NCBI RefSeq assembly: GCF_028281305.1
Contig: NZ_JANQKD010000022.1
Span: forward strand, 55,598 to 119,597
DNA: 64,000 bases
Source: Pelagibius sp.
GTDB lineage: Bacteria > Pseudomonadota > Alphaproteobacteria > Kiloniellales > Kiloniellaceae
Reading direction: 5' to 3'
Made by a program: the position numbers and the translations under genes. Position 1 is the stretch's first letter. Each line of letters opens with the position of its first letter. The notes below the pieces were generated by a model. That model had not been told where the DNA came from and made no database searches. It saw only the letters and a list, made by a program, of their open reading frames with translations. Of the stretch, positions 27,665-36,043 are shown piece after piece.

Positions 27665-27721
27665 GGTGGAGCAAGGCCCGGGCCCCTGCACCGACTTGAT
27701 CGCTTTCTTCAGCGGATCGCA

Positions 27722-28543
27722 CTAGGAGGGCGGTAAGAGAACCCGGTTGCCATGGATTTCCGCGTCGAGCCTGTATCCCAGACTGAGGATGTTGCTGGCC
27801 AGCCAGGCCTCTTCCGGAAGGGTTTCCAGAACCAGGATCGGCTTGCAGCGGGACAGGGTCTTCATGGCGCCGGACAGGGCCTCTTGCTCAAACCCCTCGA
27901 CATCGAGCTGAATGATGGAAACCCCCCTGTCCGGCGGAATCACGTCGTCCAGCGCCACGATCCCGACCTCGACCGTCAGGTCCGCAGACAGGGCCGTGCC
28001 CTGGTTCTGCAGCTGGCTGCCGCCACCCAACGCCCTGCCATCAGGCGATCTGACCTGCATAACCGCGCTGCCTCCGCTGGCGCCCAGCCCGCAGTTCGTC
28101 AGGTGGACGTTGTCGAGGACATTGAGCGCGCGGGTCACACTGGCGCAACGGAAGTTCTCGGGGTTCGGCTCGAAGGCCCAGATCTTCGCATCGCGCGAAC
28201 AGGCACGTGACAGCGCCGGCAGAAAGTCGCCGAAGTAGGTTCCGGCATGAACGATATCACCGTCTCCGCAGTGCGCGGTCAGAAACGCGATGGTATCGGG
28301 TTCGTAGACCGAGCCTTCGAGAATGCGGCGCGCCGCCGGGCGGTGCCGTGAGGAAAGGGGCACGCAGAATCCCCCGCTCTCGGTGTAGGCAATGCAGCAG
28401 GCCAGCGTCTCCGCTGCCCCGTTCACCGGCGCGGTAAACCGCGGCAGGGCCTCCTGCCGATACCTGCCGTTGTTCGACAGTCGATTGACGACCCCTCTCG
28501 GCAGGACCGCCTTAGCCAGGTTCTTCACGGAGCGGTTAACCAT
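27722..28543 (-). CDS. FkbM-family methyltransferase
   Basis: A 273-residue SAM-dependent methyltransferase of the FkbM group. It has the SAM-binding loop GDIVHAGTYFGDFLPALS near residue 95, the acidic strand AFEPNPENF, and IIQLDVEGFEQEALSGA, a family hallmark. FkbM enzymes methylate hydroxyls, frequently of sugars. It is the last gene of a minus-strand run with a sulfotransferase and a flippase, so it probably decorates the same glycan. ATG 28543 has no strong ribosome site. Confidence 0.87.
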   Translation of the reverse strand: MVNRSVKNLAKAVLPRGVVNRLSNNGRYRQEALPRFTAPVNGAAETLACCIAYTESGGFCVPLSSRHRPAARRILEGSVYEPDTIAFLTAHCGDGDIVHAGTYFGDFLPALSRACSRDAKIWAFEPNPENFRCASVTRALNVLDNVHLTNCGLGASGGSAVMQVRSPDGRALGGGSQLQNQGTALSADLTVEVGIVALDDVIPPDRGVSIIQLDVEGFEQEALSGAMKTLSRCKPILVLETLPEEAWLASNILSLGYRLDAEIHGNRVLLPPS

Positions 28544-28579
28544 CCATCGTCATCCTGCTGACTGAAGTGACCGCCACCA

Positions 28580-29503
28580 TCAATAGCCGAGCGCCCGCGC
28601 CGTGCTGCCGACGGCCCTGCGCAGCATGGCTTTCTCGATGGCACCCAGCGGTTTTTCCTCTTTGCTGTTCCAGCCCTTCAGCCTGGCCATCTCCTGAAGC
28701 CGCGGCACGGACCATCCGAGATAGTCGCTCAGGCTCGAAAGCGTGGCGTCATCGCCGAGACGCTCGTAGTGCAGAAGCACCCCGACGTCCTGGTCTTGCA
28801 TCTCCAGGAACTCGTTGCAGAGGCGGCGCCAATGGCGCCCGAAGCTGTGGGGCGTCGCCACCACGTGGTTGGGCCAGTCCGCAAACCAGGTCAGCCGGCC
28901 GCGGTAGGATCTATAGGCGTCCAAAGGGTTCCGGATCAGAAAAACGAACTTCGCCTTGGGATAGAGCCACCGCAGATAGCGCACATGGTCGGAGCCCAGG
29001 CGCACCTCCTTCAGTCCCCAGTGGCTGCGCCCCAGGGCCTCCGCCGGTGCGGCGAAAAGGGTTTCGAGATAGGCGAGATGAGCGGTCCGAAAGGCCTGTG
29101 CCGGCGGATAGAGGTTGGCGACCCACTCATTCGACAGATCCGACCCTCTCGGTTCGACGAAGTAGCCGCTGCGGGGCCAGTCTGCCGAGAAGGGCCGCAA
29201 TTGGTCGGCCAGGGTTTGGATCGGCGAGGCGATGTCATAGGGCTCGCCCCAGACGATGATCGAGGGATTGTTGGCCATGACCATGCGCTGCAGCAGGGTG
29301 GACCCGGAGCGCCAGCCGGCCGACAGAATGAAGACGGGGTTTTCGCAAAGCGGCCCGCTGGACGTCTGCAGGGGCGCACCGGTCAGAAAGCGGCTGTCGA
29401 AGGCGTCAAGCTGGCGTTCGAGCCTTGCCGCCTGGTCGCGCGCCCCGCGCGAGGTCAGCCGGCTGCGGCGCGGGCCCAGGATCGCGCGTCCGATGGATTT
29501 CAT
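28580..29503 (-). CDS. sulfotransferase (3 of 4)
   Basis: A 307-residue PAPS-dependent sulfotransferase, the clearest of the four. The phosphosulfate loop is FILSAGWRSGSTLLQRM, and the 3'-phosphate site is FLIRNPLDAYRSYRGRL. LLHYERLGDDATLSSLSDYL is the usual C-terminal block. ATG 29503 overlaps the flippase stop (ATGA at 29500-29503), which predicts coupled translation and a shared pathway. The frame is open further upstream but only mirrors the flippase gene. Confidence 0.88.
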   Translation of the reverse strand: MKSIGRAILGPRRSRLTSRGARDQAARLERQLDAFDSRFLTGAPLQTSSGPLCENPVFILSAGWRSGSTLLQRMVMANNPSIIVWGEPYDIASPIQTLADQLRPFSADWPRSGYFVEPRGSDLSNEWVANLYPPAQAFRTAHLAYLETLFAAPAEALGRSHWGLKEVRLGSDHVRYLRWLYPKAKFVFLIRNPLDAYRSYRGRLTWFADWPNHVVATPHSFGRHWRRLCNEFLEMQDQDVGVLLHYERLGDDATLSSLSDYLGWSVPRLQEMARLKGWNSKEEKPLGAIEKAMLRRAVGSTARALGY

Positions 29504-30945
29504 CCCGAGACCCCCCTTTCCGCCCGAAGGCGGCGCAGGACCGCGACACCCTCGAACCAGACCAGGTGCCTCGCCGCAGCGGTGCCGGCGACCCAAAGCA
29601 GGGCGCATCCGGCGATCACGATCAGGAGCTCGATCAGGTTCATCGAGTCCTGTCCATTGAAGCGTATGGCCGCAGCCGGCAGGGCCGCAGCCGCGGCGAC
29701 GCCCGCGGAGCGCAGATAGATTGCGGCGTATCGCCGGACCTGAAAATCGATGAACTCGCGCATCCCCATGAAGTTCACGGCAACGAAGAAGACCGCCGCG
29801 ACAACGCGGGAAACAGCAAAGGCCTCGAGACTGATTGACGCGCCGACGACGGCGGTCGCCAACGAAAACGCCGCAGTCAGGCAGCGCAAGCGCAGAAGGC
29901 GGGCAACCTCCCCATGCGGCACCAGCACCTGTTCGGGCTGCGGCATGATCGCGATAATCGCCTGACCCAGCAGGATCCAGCCAAAGATCTCACCGGCCGG
30001 GCGCCAGTTCTCTCCGAAGACGAGCGTGATGAAGGGAACGGCGATCAGCCCGAGCGCGAGGAAGACCGGCCACATGAGAACGGTATTCAGCGCAACCAGC
30101 TTCTCCACGCCCTTGGCAATGGAGTGGCCCTCCCGGACGTTCCTCATCCAGGCCGGCGTCAGCACCCTGGCGACCGGTCCGAAAACGCCCTTCCGGTACA
30201 GGTTTGGCAGCTGGGCGGCACGGGTGAACTGCGCGACCAGGGCGGGAGAGGTGAAGCCGCCGAGGATGAAACGCGTGCCCTGGGTGTTCAGGGTGCCGAT
30301 CAGATGCGCAAGCGAGAGAAGTCCGCCAAAGCGGGTGATGTCTCGCCAGTACACGAACGACGGCAGCAGCAAAGCATAGCGCGGCATCACCAACATGGGC
30401 AGCAACGAGGAAAGGAACGCGGTCAGCAGCGTCCCCCAGGCAAGGGCCATGAAGCTGTAACCGGCAAAGGCCAGACCGACGCTGAGCGACGATCCGCAAA
30501 GCGTGGCAAAGAGACCGATGTTGTGAAGGGTGCGGAAGCGCATTTCGCGGGTCAGCAAGGCCACCGCGGGGGCTCCGAAGGGCGCAATCACGAAGCTGAC
30601 CGCCAGCACCACCATCACCTCGGCGATGCCGCTTCTCTCGTAAAGGCCGGCGATGACGTGCCGCCCCAGGAACAGCAGCAGGCCGAGGGACCAGGAGATC
30701 GCCAGCATGACGCCAAAGGCCGAGCGGATCTTGACCAGCGTCAGCTCGGCCTCGCGAATGAGGTAGTTGCCCACGCCGAAGGTGCGCAGCGATGTCAGAA
30801 CCGCAGATGCCGACATGGCCAGGACGAAGATGCCCATCTCGTCCGGCGTCAGCAGCCGCGCAATGATCACCGATGCGGCAAACTGCAGGCCGAACTGGAA
30901 GGTCTGCTCGCTGAAGGTCCAGCCGATGGATCTACGGATCGACAA
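29500..30945 (-). CDS. Wzx-like polysaccharide flippase
   Basis: A 481-residue integral membrane protein with about a dozen hydrophobic helices, of the polysaccharide-biosynthesis (MATE/MOP) type. Its N-terminus (RSIGWTFSEQTFQFGLQFAASVIIARLLTPDEMGIF in pattern) is characteristic of lipid-linked glycan flippases. It should move undecaprenyl-linked repeat units across the inner membrane. It is the first gene of a minus-strand run and is divergent from the glycosyltransferase gene; the 173-base divergent region shows no clear operator. No Wzy polymerase or priming transferase is seen in the window. Confidence 0.88.
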   Translation of the reverse strand: MSIRRSIGWTFSEQTFQFGLQFAASVIIARLLTPDEMGIFVLAMSASAVLTSLRTFGVGNYLIREAELTLVKIRSAFGVMLAISWSLGLLLFLGRHVIAGLYERSGIAEVMVVLAVSFVIAPFGAPAVALLTREMRFRTLHNIGLFATLCGSSLSVGLAFAGYSFMALAWGTLLTAFLSSLLPMLVMPRYALLLPSFVYWRDITRFGGLLSLAHLIGTLNTQGTRFILGGFTSPALVAQFTRAAQLPNLYRKGVFGPVARVLTPAWMRNVREGHSIAKGVEKLVALNTVLMWPVFLALGLIAVPFITLVFGENWRPAGEIFGWILLGQAIIAIMPQPEQVLVPHGEVARLLRLRCLTAAFSLATAVVGASISLEAFAVSRVVAAVFFVAVNFMGMREFIDFQVRRYAAIYLRSAGVAAAAALPAAAIRFNGQDSMNLIELLIVIAGCALLWVAGTAAARHLVWFEGVAVLRRLRAERGVSG

Positions 30946-31118
30946 GGCCGCCGGTCTCAGCCGCTTCGACCGAGCGCCGGGCGCGCCGGTTTCCCGTATT
31001 CCGTCATTCGCTTCCCAAGAATGTCACTTCGTCGGTCTGGCGCTCTTGGTGTAGAGACCTGGAACAGGGCTGGGTTCCCCCGGTTCGCCAATCTCCACAA
31101 GCTCCGGTTCCGCTCCGC

Positions 31119-32258
31119 ATGGCTCGTGAAAAACGCAGGGTTCTGTTCTTGCCGAACTGGGGGAAGGCCAATCCCTATCAGAACCTGCTGGCGGATGCGC
31201 TTGGCGGACAAGGTTACACGGTGACCCTCTGCGACTATCCGAAAGCGCGGCTCCCGCTCATTCGCCTGCTGATGCAGCACCCCGATGTCGGCATCCTGCA
31301 CCTGCACTGGATCAACCCCTGGATCAAGTCGCACTTCTGGTCGACCAACCCGCTCAAGCGCCTCGCCAAGCTGCTTCTGCTGGTTGCCGACCTCAGGCTT
31401 TGCCGCCTCCTCGGCGTGCGGACCGTTTGGACGGTCCACAACCGCGTCTCCCACGAGAGCGAGGACAGCGCCTGGGAATTGCGCCTGCGCCGCCAGATCG
31501 CCCGGCATGTGGAGGTCTGCCTCGTGCACAGCCGAAGCGCAGTGAGTGTACTCGAACAAAGTTATGGTCTTCCGTTGGCTGCCAAGACGAGGGTCGTGCC
31601 CCACGCGAGCTACGTCGGACAATACCCTCCGGCAAAGCCCGAAGCTGTGACATTGGTGCGCCATGAATTGGGTCTTGAGGACAGCAACTTCGTCTACCTC
31701 TTCATCGGCGCAATCCGCCGCTACAAAGGGATCGATGCCCTGATCGAGGCCTTCGGTGCCCTCTCTGCCCCGGACGCCCGGCTGGTCATCGTCGGATCGG
31801 TGCTGGATCCGCAGATGGGAGACTGGCTGCGGGACAAGGCGGCCGCCGACACCCGGATTATCCTGCGGCCCAGATACTTGGCCGACGAGGCGCTGCCGGT
31901 CTACCTGGAACTCGCATCGGTCGTTGTCCTGCCCTTCGCCCAGACCCTGACCTCTGGCTCAGCGCTGTTGGCCATGTCTTTCGGTAAACCGCTGATCCTG
32001 CCGGAGACGGCCCGGGTCTACGACTTTCCCGGCGAACAGGGTGCACTCTACTTCGCACCAGGAGCGCTGACCGAGGCCATGGAAGCCGCGCAGAGCGCCG
32101 ACCTCGCGGCCATGGCCGACTTCAATCGCCGCGAGGCCGAGGCGCGAACATGGCCCCAGATGGGGGCGCTGACCGCCGCCGCCTATGAGCAGCAGGAGGG
32201 AACGCGAAGGGACAAAGCGCAGCTTGAAAGCCGCAAGCCCCAGCAAGGGCGGATCTGA
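31119..32258 (+). CDS. GT4-type glycosyltransferase
   Basis: A 379-residue GT-B glycosyltransferase. The N-domain has an acceptor-side pattern (ILHLHWINPWIKS; TVWTVHNRVSHE). The C-domain has FIGAIRRYKGIDALIEAFG, VIVGSVLDPQM, and the donor-binding segment PFAQTLTSGSALLAMSFGKPL. This late segment replaces the classical E-x7-E motif, as in a known subset of family 4 enzymes. It lies 75 bases before the fourth sulfotransferase gene and near GDP-mannose pyrophosphorylase, so a mannosyl donor is plausible but not shown. Confidence 0.87.
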   Translation: MAREKRRVLFLPNWGKANPYQNLLADALGGQGYTVTLCDYPKARLPLIRLLMQHPDVGILHLHWINPWIKSHFWSTNPLKRLAKLLLLVADLRLCRLLGVRTVWTVHNRVSHESEDSAWELRLRRQIARHVEVCLVHSRSAVSVLEQSYGLPLAAKTRVVPHASYVGQYPPAKPEAVTLVRHELGLEDSNFVYLFIGAIRRYKGIDALIEAFGALSAPDARLVIVGSVLDPQMGDWLRDKAAADTRIILRPRYLADEALPVYLELASVVVLPFAQTLTSGSALLAMSFGKPLILPETARVYDFPGEQGALYFAPGALTEAMEAAQSADLAAMADFNRREAEARTWPQMGALTAAAYEQQEGTRRDKAQLESRKPQQGRI

Positions 32259-32333
32259 TGCCGATGGAAGAGAACCCAACCGCCTGCCGTCGTGTACGGC
32301 ACCCGGCTCTGCAGGTCACTTACGGATAAAGGC

Positions 32334-33107
32334 ATGATCTCTCATCACCACAAATGCGTTTTCATTCATATTCCCAAGAACGCGGGCCAGAGCATCGAGC
32401 ACGTCTTTTTCGACCTTCTCGGGCTGACCTATGAGACGCGGGCGCCGCTGCTGATGATGCCCAATGACAAGCCGGAGCTGGGGCCGCCGCGGCTCGCGCA
32501 TCTCAAATGGCACGAATACGTCGGCTGCAAGTATATGCCGCAGGAGCAGTTCGACTCCTACTTCAAGTTTGCCTTCGTGCGGAACCCCTGGGACCGCGCG
32601 GTCTCGATCTACAAGTATTACAAGTTCCACAAGAAGTGCAGCTACAGCGACTTCGTCGAGAAGAACCTGGGTGATTGGATGTGGCGCGACAAGCAATGGT
32701 TCGTCGGCCCGCAGATTGATTTCATCTGCGACGAAGACGGCGCGCTCAAGGTGGATTTCCTCGGCCGCTTCGAACGGTTGAACAGCGACTTCAAGCAGGT
32801 CTGCGTGCAGATCGGTCTGCCGCCGATCGATCTCCCCCACGTAAACCTGTCCGTCCCGAAGGCCAAGACCGCGCGGGACCAGACAACAAAGTCCGTCCGT
32901 GGAGGGCTGAAGAAAATCTGGCGCGGGCGCGGCACTGAGAACTTTCCGACTTTCAGCCGCTACCAGGAGTACTACGACGCCCGGACGCGGGACCTGGTGG
33001 CCGAACTCTACCAGCGGGACATTGAGCGCTTTGACTATCAGTTCGAGCCCGTCTCAGAACCCAGACCCGCAGACCGGGCGGACCCGCAGACGGGCGCCTT
33101 GACATAG
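32334..33107 (+). CDS. sulfotransferase family 2-like protein (4 of 4)
   Basis: A 257-residue protein of the carbohydrate sulfotransferase (family 2) type. It has CVFIHIPKNAGQSIEHVFF near the N-terminus as the PAPS 5' loop, FAFVRNPWDRAVSIYKYY as the 3' loop, and VDFLGRFERLNSDF. ATG 32334 follows TAAAGG; the frame is open to 32292. Family 2 members sulfate glycans such as chondroitin- or dermatan-like chains in animals and capsule glycans in bacteria. It is distinct in sequence from the three other sulfotransferases of the island. Confidence 0.87.
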   Translation: MISHHHKCVFIHIPKNAGQSIEHVFFDLLGLTYETRAPLLMMPNDKPELGPPRLAHLKWHEYVGCKYMPQEQFDSYFKFAFVRNPWDRAVSIYKYYKFHKKCSYSDFVEKNLGDWMWRDKQWFVGPQIDFICDEDGALKVDFLGRFERLNSDFKQVCVQIGLPPIDLPHVNLSVPKAKTARDQTTKSVRGGLKKIWRGRGTENFPTFSRYQEYYDARTRDLVAELYQRDIERFDYQFEPVSEPRPADRADPQTGALT

Positions 33108-33227
33108 GAATGACATGCATCCGGCCTGTGAAGTTTGACAGGCTCTGGCCGGAGCTTGCGGTACGCCGCACGCCCAAATCCTCAGGATTCCCGCCGGCTG
33201 GCGGGCGTAACAGGGGGAGTTCCGGTC

Positions 33228-34316
33228 ATCGCAAGCAAGCTTCACCCGGTCGTCCTTTCCGGTGGATCAGGCGAGCGCCTTTGGCCGCTGTCGCGGCCGC
33301 AGCACCCCAAACAGCTGCTGTCCCTGATCTCGGAGCGCAGCATGCTGCAGGAGACTGTCGAGCGCATCGCGGGGCTTGACGGCTGCGCGCCCCCGCTGGT
33401 GGTCGCCAGTGCCGAGCATCGCTTTCTGGTGGCCGACCAACTCCAGCAGCTTGGCCTGACGTCCAAGCGAATCGTGCTGGAGCCCTGCGGGCGCAACACC
33501 GCCCCGGCCGCCGCGGTCGCCGCCCTGGTCTTGACCGCGGAAGACCCGGAAGCGGTCATGGTCCTGATGCCAGCCGACCACGCCGTGCGCGACAGGGCCG
33601 CCTTCCTAAGCGCCCTGGAGCTGGCGCGCGAGGCGGTCGCAGAGGGCTTCGTCACTTTCGGCATCCGTCCGACCCGTGCGGAGACCGGCTACGGCTACAT
33701 CAAACGGGGCCCGGCCCTGTCCGAGGCCCCGGGACTTTTTCGGGTGGAAAGCTTCGTCGAGAAGCCCGATCTGGCAACCGCGGAGACCTACCTGGCCAGC
33801 GGCCAGTATCTTTGGAACAGCGGGATCTTCGTGTTCTCCGCCGCGCGCTATCTCAAAGAACTCGCGCGGCAGCGTCCGGACATCCTGCAGGCCTGCCGCA
33901 AGGCTCTGGAGGCCGGAACCCGCGATCAGGACTTCATCCGCCTGGACGCTGCGGTCTTCGACACCTGTCCCTCCGAGTCCATCGACTATGCGGTCATGGA
34001 GAAGGCCGCCCGGGTCGTCGTCATTCCGAGCGATATGGGTTGGAGCGATGTCGGCGCCTGGAACGCCCTCTGGGAGATCGCAGAGAAAGACGACGCGGCC
34101 AACGCGGTGCTGGGGAACTGCCTGATCCAGGATGTCCAGGGCAGCTATCTGCGCAGCGAGGACGGCCGTCTTGTGGCCGCCATAGGGCTCGCCGACATGG
34201 TGGTGATTTCCACCAAAGACGCCGTCCTGGTGGCACCACGCAGCAGCACCATGGCGGTGCGCGACGTCGTGCGAAAACTCAAGGCGACAGAGACCCAGCG
34301 CAAATCCAGCGCTTAG
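33228..34316 (+). CDS. manC: mannose-1-phosphate guanylyltransferase, possible AUC start
   Basis: Makes GDP-mannose from mannose-1-phosphate and GTP. The nucleotidyltransferase signature is VVLSGGSGERLWPLSRPQHPKQLL, followed by LEPCGRNTAPAAA, MPADHAV, ETGYGYIKRG, FVEKPDLATAE and WNSGIFVFSA. At about 362 residues it lacks the C-terminal isomerase domain found in bifunctional AlgA/ManC. The family start should lie just before KLHPVVLSGG. The best ribosome site, AGGGGGAG at 33212-33219, precedes an ATC at 33228 by 8 bases; no ATG, GTG or TTG occurs there. The next in-frame candidates are TTG codons near 33156 and at 33135, without ribosome sites. A base error is an alternative explanation. Confidence 0.85.
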   Translation: MASKLHPVVLSGGSGERLWPLSRPQHPKQLLSLISERSMLQETVERIAGLDGCAPPLVVASAEHRFLVADQLQQLGLTSKRIVLEPCGRNTAPAAAVAALVLTAEDPEAVMVLMPADHAVRDRAAFLSALELAREAVAEGFVTFGIRPTRAETGYGYIKRGPALSEAPGLFRVESFVEKPDLATAETYLASGQYLWNSGIFVFSAARYLKELARQRPDILQACRKALEAGTRDQDFIRLDAAVFDTCPSESIDYAVMEKAARVVVIPSDMGWSDVGAWNALWEIAEKDDAANAVLGNCLIQDVQGSYLRSEDGRLVAAIGLADMVVISTKDAVLVAPRSSTMAVRDVVRKLKATETQRKSSA

Positions 34317-34479
34317 AACGGGTCATCTTCAGGCAGAAGCACTGTGCGGTTTCGCCCAGCAGGCGAAGTCGCGCTACTGCTGTCAGTCAGAACGAGTCCA
34401 GAGGATCAGTAGTCTGCCTTAAGCTCTATGCAGAAATACTAAGGCTCGTCTTCACATGGCTTTCGCGGTCCGGTGGAAA

Positions 34480-34500
34480 TGTGCCACAAAACATGGCACA
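34480..34500. promoter_or_regulatory. palindromic operator candidate before threonate dehydrogenase-like gene
   Basis: Perfect 7-bp arms TGTGCCA and TGGCACA flank CAAAACA, about 95 bases before the dehydrogenase start. The surrounding 280 bases (34317-34596) hold no credible gene. A second, weaker hairpin without a T-run (TTCGCC / GGCGAA, 34351-34367) follows manC. The 21-base symmetric element has the size of a GntR, LacI or Crp-like site; the binding protein is not identifiable. Confidence 0.5.
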
Positions 34501-34596
34501 GCAGCCGACGCGGCGACCGCCGACAGAGGTTGACAGGATGATGTCGTAGTGGCGGGCAATTTCGTCGCAGACGACCGGCGTAGAGGGAAAATGAGC

Positions 34597-35496
34597 ATGT
34601 CTGACCAAGAGGTCGCGGTCATCGGCCTGGGTTCCATGGGTTTCGGCATGGCCCAATCCTGCCTGCGGGCAGGGTTTCGCACACTCGGCGCCGACGTCGA
34701 CCGCGGCCGGACCGAGCGGTTTCGCGAAGTTGGTGGGACAAAGGGATCCCTGGCAGAGGCGGCCGGATCCCTCCAAGCAGCGGTCGTCGTGGTGTTGAAC
34801 GCCGAGCAGACCGAAGCCGTTCTGTTCGGCGAGAGTGGAATCGTGCCGCAATTGCAGGCCGGCGCCGTCGTGCTGGCCTGCGCCACTGTTGCGCCCGGCT
34901 TCGCCCGCGATATGGAAGCGCGCTGTCGCGAGCATGGGGTGTTCTATCTCGACGCGCCGATCTCAGGTGGGGCTGTCAAGGCCGCTGACGGCGCACTGAC
35001 CATCATGGCCTCGGGCAGTCCCGAAGCTTTTGCGGCCGCACGACCCGTGCTGGATGCCGTCTCCGAAACCGTGTTTGAACTCGGCGCGGCCGCAGGCGCC
35101 GGCTCGGCGATGAAGGCGGTCAACCAGCTCTTGGCCGGGGTTCACATCGCCACCATGGCCGAAGCGCTGACCCTCGGCATGACCCAGGGCATCGCGCCTG
35201 CCAAGTTCGTTGAGGTCATCAGCAAATGCGCCGGTACGTCCTGGATGCTGGAGAACCGCGCGCCCCACATCGTGGCCGGGGACTACACCGCGCTGAGCCA
35301 GGTCAACATCTGGCCTAAAGACCTCGGCATCGTGTTGGACACCGCGCGCAGCGCCGGCTTCAGCGCTCCCATCACCGCCGCGGCGCTTCAGCAATACATG
35401 GTCGCCGTCGGCATGGGACTGGGGCAGCAGGACGACTCAGCCGTCGCCAAGGTCTACGCCCGCAACGCCGGCCTGACGCTGCCGGGAGAGGAGTAA
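34597..35496 (+). CDS. ltnD: L-threonate dehydrogenase-like oxidoreductase
   Basis: A 299-residue beta-hydroxyacid dehydrogenase. The Rossmann motif is VIGLGSMGFGMA, the substrate motif is DAPISGGAVKAADG, and the catalytic Lys173 is in SAMKAVNQLL. The VVLNAEQTEAVLFG segment and overall pattern resemble L-threonate 2-dehydrogenase (LtnD), which oxidises four-carbon acid sugars, rather than 3-hydroxyisobutyrate dehydrogenase; this subfamily assignment is moderate. GAGGGA at 34583-34588 fits ATG 34597 better than ATG 34591. The other threonate genes (kinase LtnK, isomerase, aldolase) are absent nearby, so it stands alone between the glycan island and the hydrogenase operon. Confidence 0.8.
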   Translation: MSDQEVAVIGLGSMGFGMAQSCLRAGFRTLGADVDRGRTERFREVGGTKGSLAEAAGSLQAAVVVVLNAEQTEAVLFGESGIVPQLQAGAVVLACATVAPGFARDMEARCREHGVFYLDAPISGGAVKAADGALTIMASGSPEAFAAARPVLDAVSETVFELGAAAGAGSAMKAVNQLLAGVHIATMAEALTLGMTQGIAPAKFVEVISKCAGTSWMLENRAPHIVAGDYTALSQVNIWPKDLGIVLDTARSAGFSAPITAAALQQYMVAVGMGLGQQDDSAVAKVYARNAGLTLPGEE

Positions 35497-35551
35497 CCCT
35501 GCCCAGGCGCGTCACTGCGGCCACGGCAAGGCAAACCGGACGGTGATCCGA

Positions 35552-36043
35552 CTATCGCAGGCCATGGCCGAAAGAAAAGCCGCCCTCAGCAATCCGACCG
35601 ATCAGGCTTTCAGCCGCGGCCCTGACCGGCGATGACAGAGCCGGCCCGAAGCCAAAAGCCGTTCCCGCAATGCCGATGACGACAAGGCGCCCTGGAAGCC
35701 GCCCCAGCGTGCGGCCCAGGGCCACCGCTTCGGGCAGGCCGAGACGATGGGTCGAGTGCACGAAGCCGGCCCGCTGAAACCCGGGATCTTCAAAATCCGT
35801 GAAAACCCGGAGTGCGCCAGGTTCCGCACCGGGAGCGGTCATCGCATCCACCACCACGCAGACCGCTTGCCCGTCCCAGAGATCCAAGAGCGCCGTACCG
35901 TCGCCGCTGTGCACGACGGCGGGAAGCCCGCGGTGCTGAAGCTCCCTCGCCACGAAGGGGCCGACCCCGTCGTCCTGCCGCTCGGCATGGCCGAGGCCGA
36001 TCAGCAGTCCCGCGGAGGCACCGCGGTCAGCCGCGCTCGACAT
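35552..36043 (-). CDS. [NiFe] hydrogenase maturation protease
   Basis: A 163-residue HycI/HybD-type endopeptidase that trims the C-terminus of the large subunit after nickel insertion. The N-terminal GLGHAERQDDGVGPFVARELQ holds the Glu and Asp nickel-sensing ligands, VVDAM the second Asp region, and STHRLGLPEAV the conserved His. It overlaps the large-subunit gene by 17 bases and is the last gene of the hydrogenase operon. Its likely substrate peptide is the short tail FLKLDVERG of the adjacent large subunit. Confidence 0.87.
   Translation of the reverse strand: MSSAADRGASAGLLIGLGHAERQDDGVGPFVARELQHRGLPAVVHSGDGTALLDLWDGQAVCVVVDAMTAPGAEPGALRVFTDFEDPGFQRAGFVHSTHRLGLPEAVALGRTLGRLPGRLVVIGIAGTAFGFGPALSSPVRAAAESLIGRIAEGGFSFGHGLR

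Noticed and set aside
27674..27684. GC palindrome GGCCCGGGCCC between two convergent genes as terminator
   Set aside because: No loop and no T-run on either strand.
34351..34367. Hairpin TTCGCC/GGCGAA after manC as terminator
   Set aside because: Arms are only six bases and no T-run follows; noted only as a weak stem.
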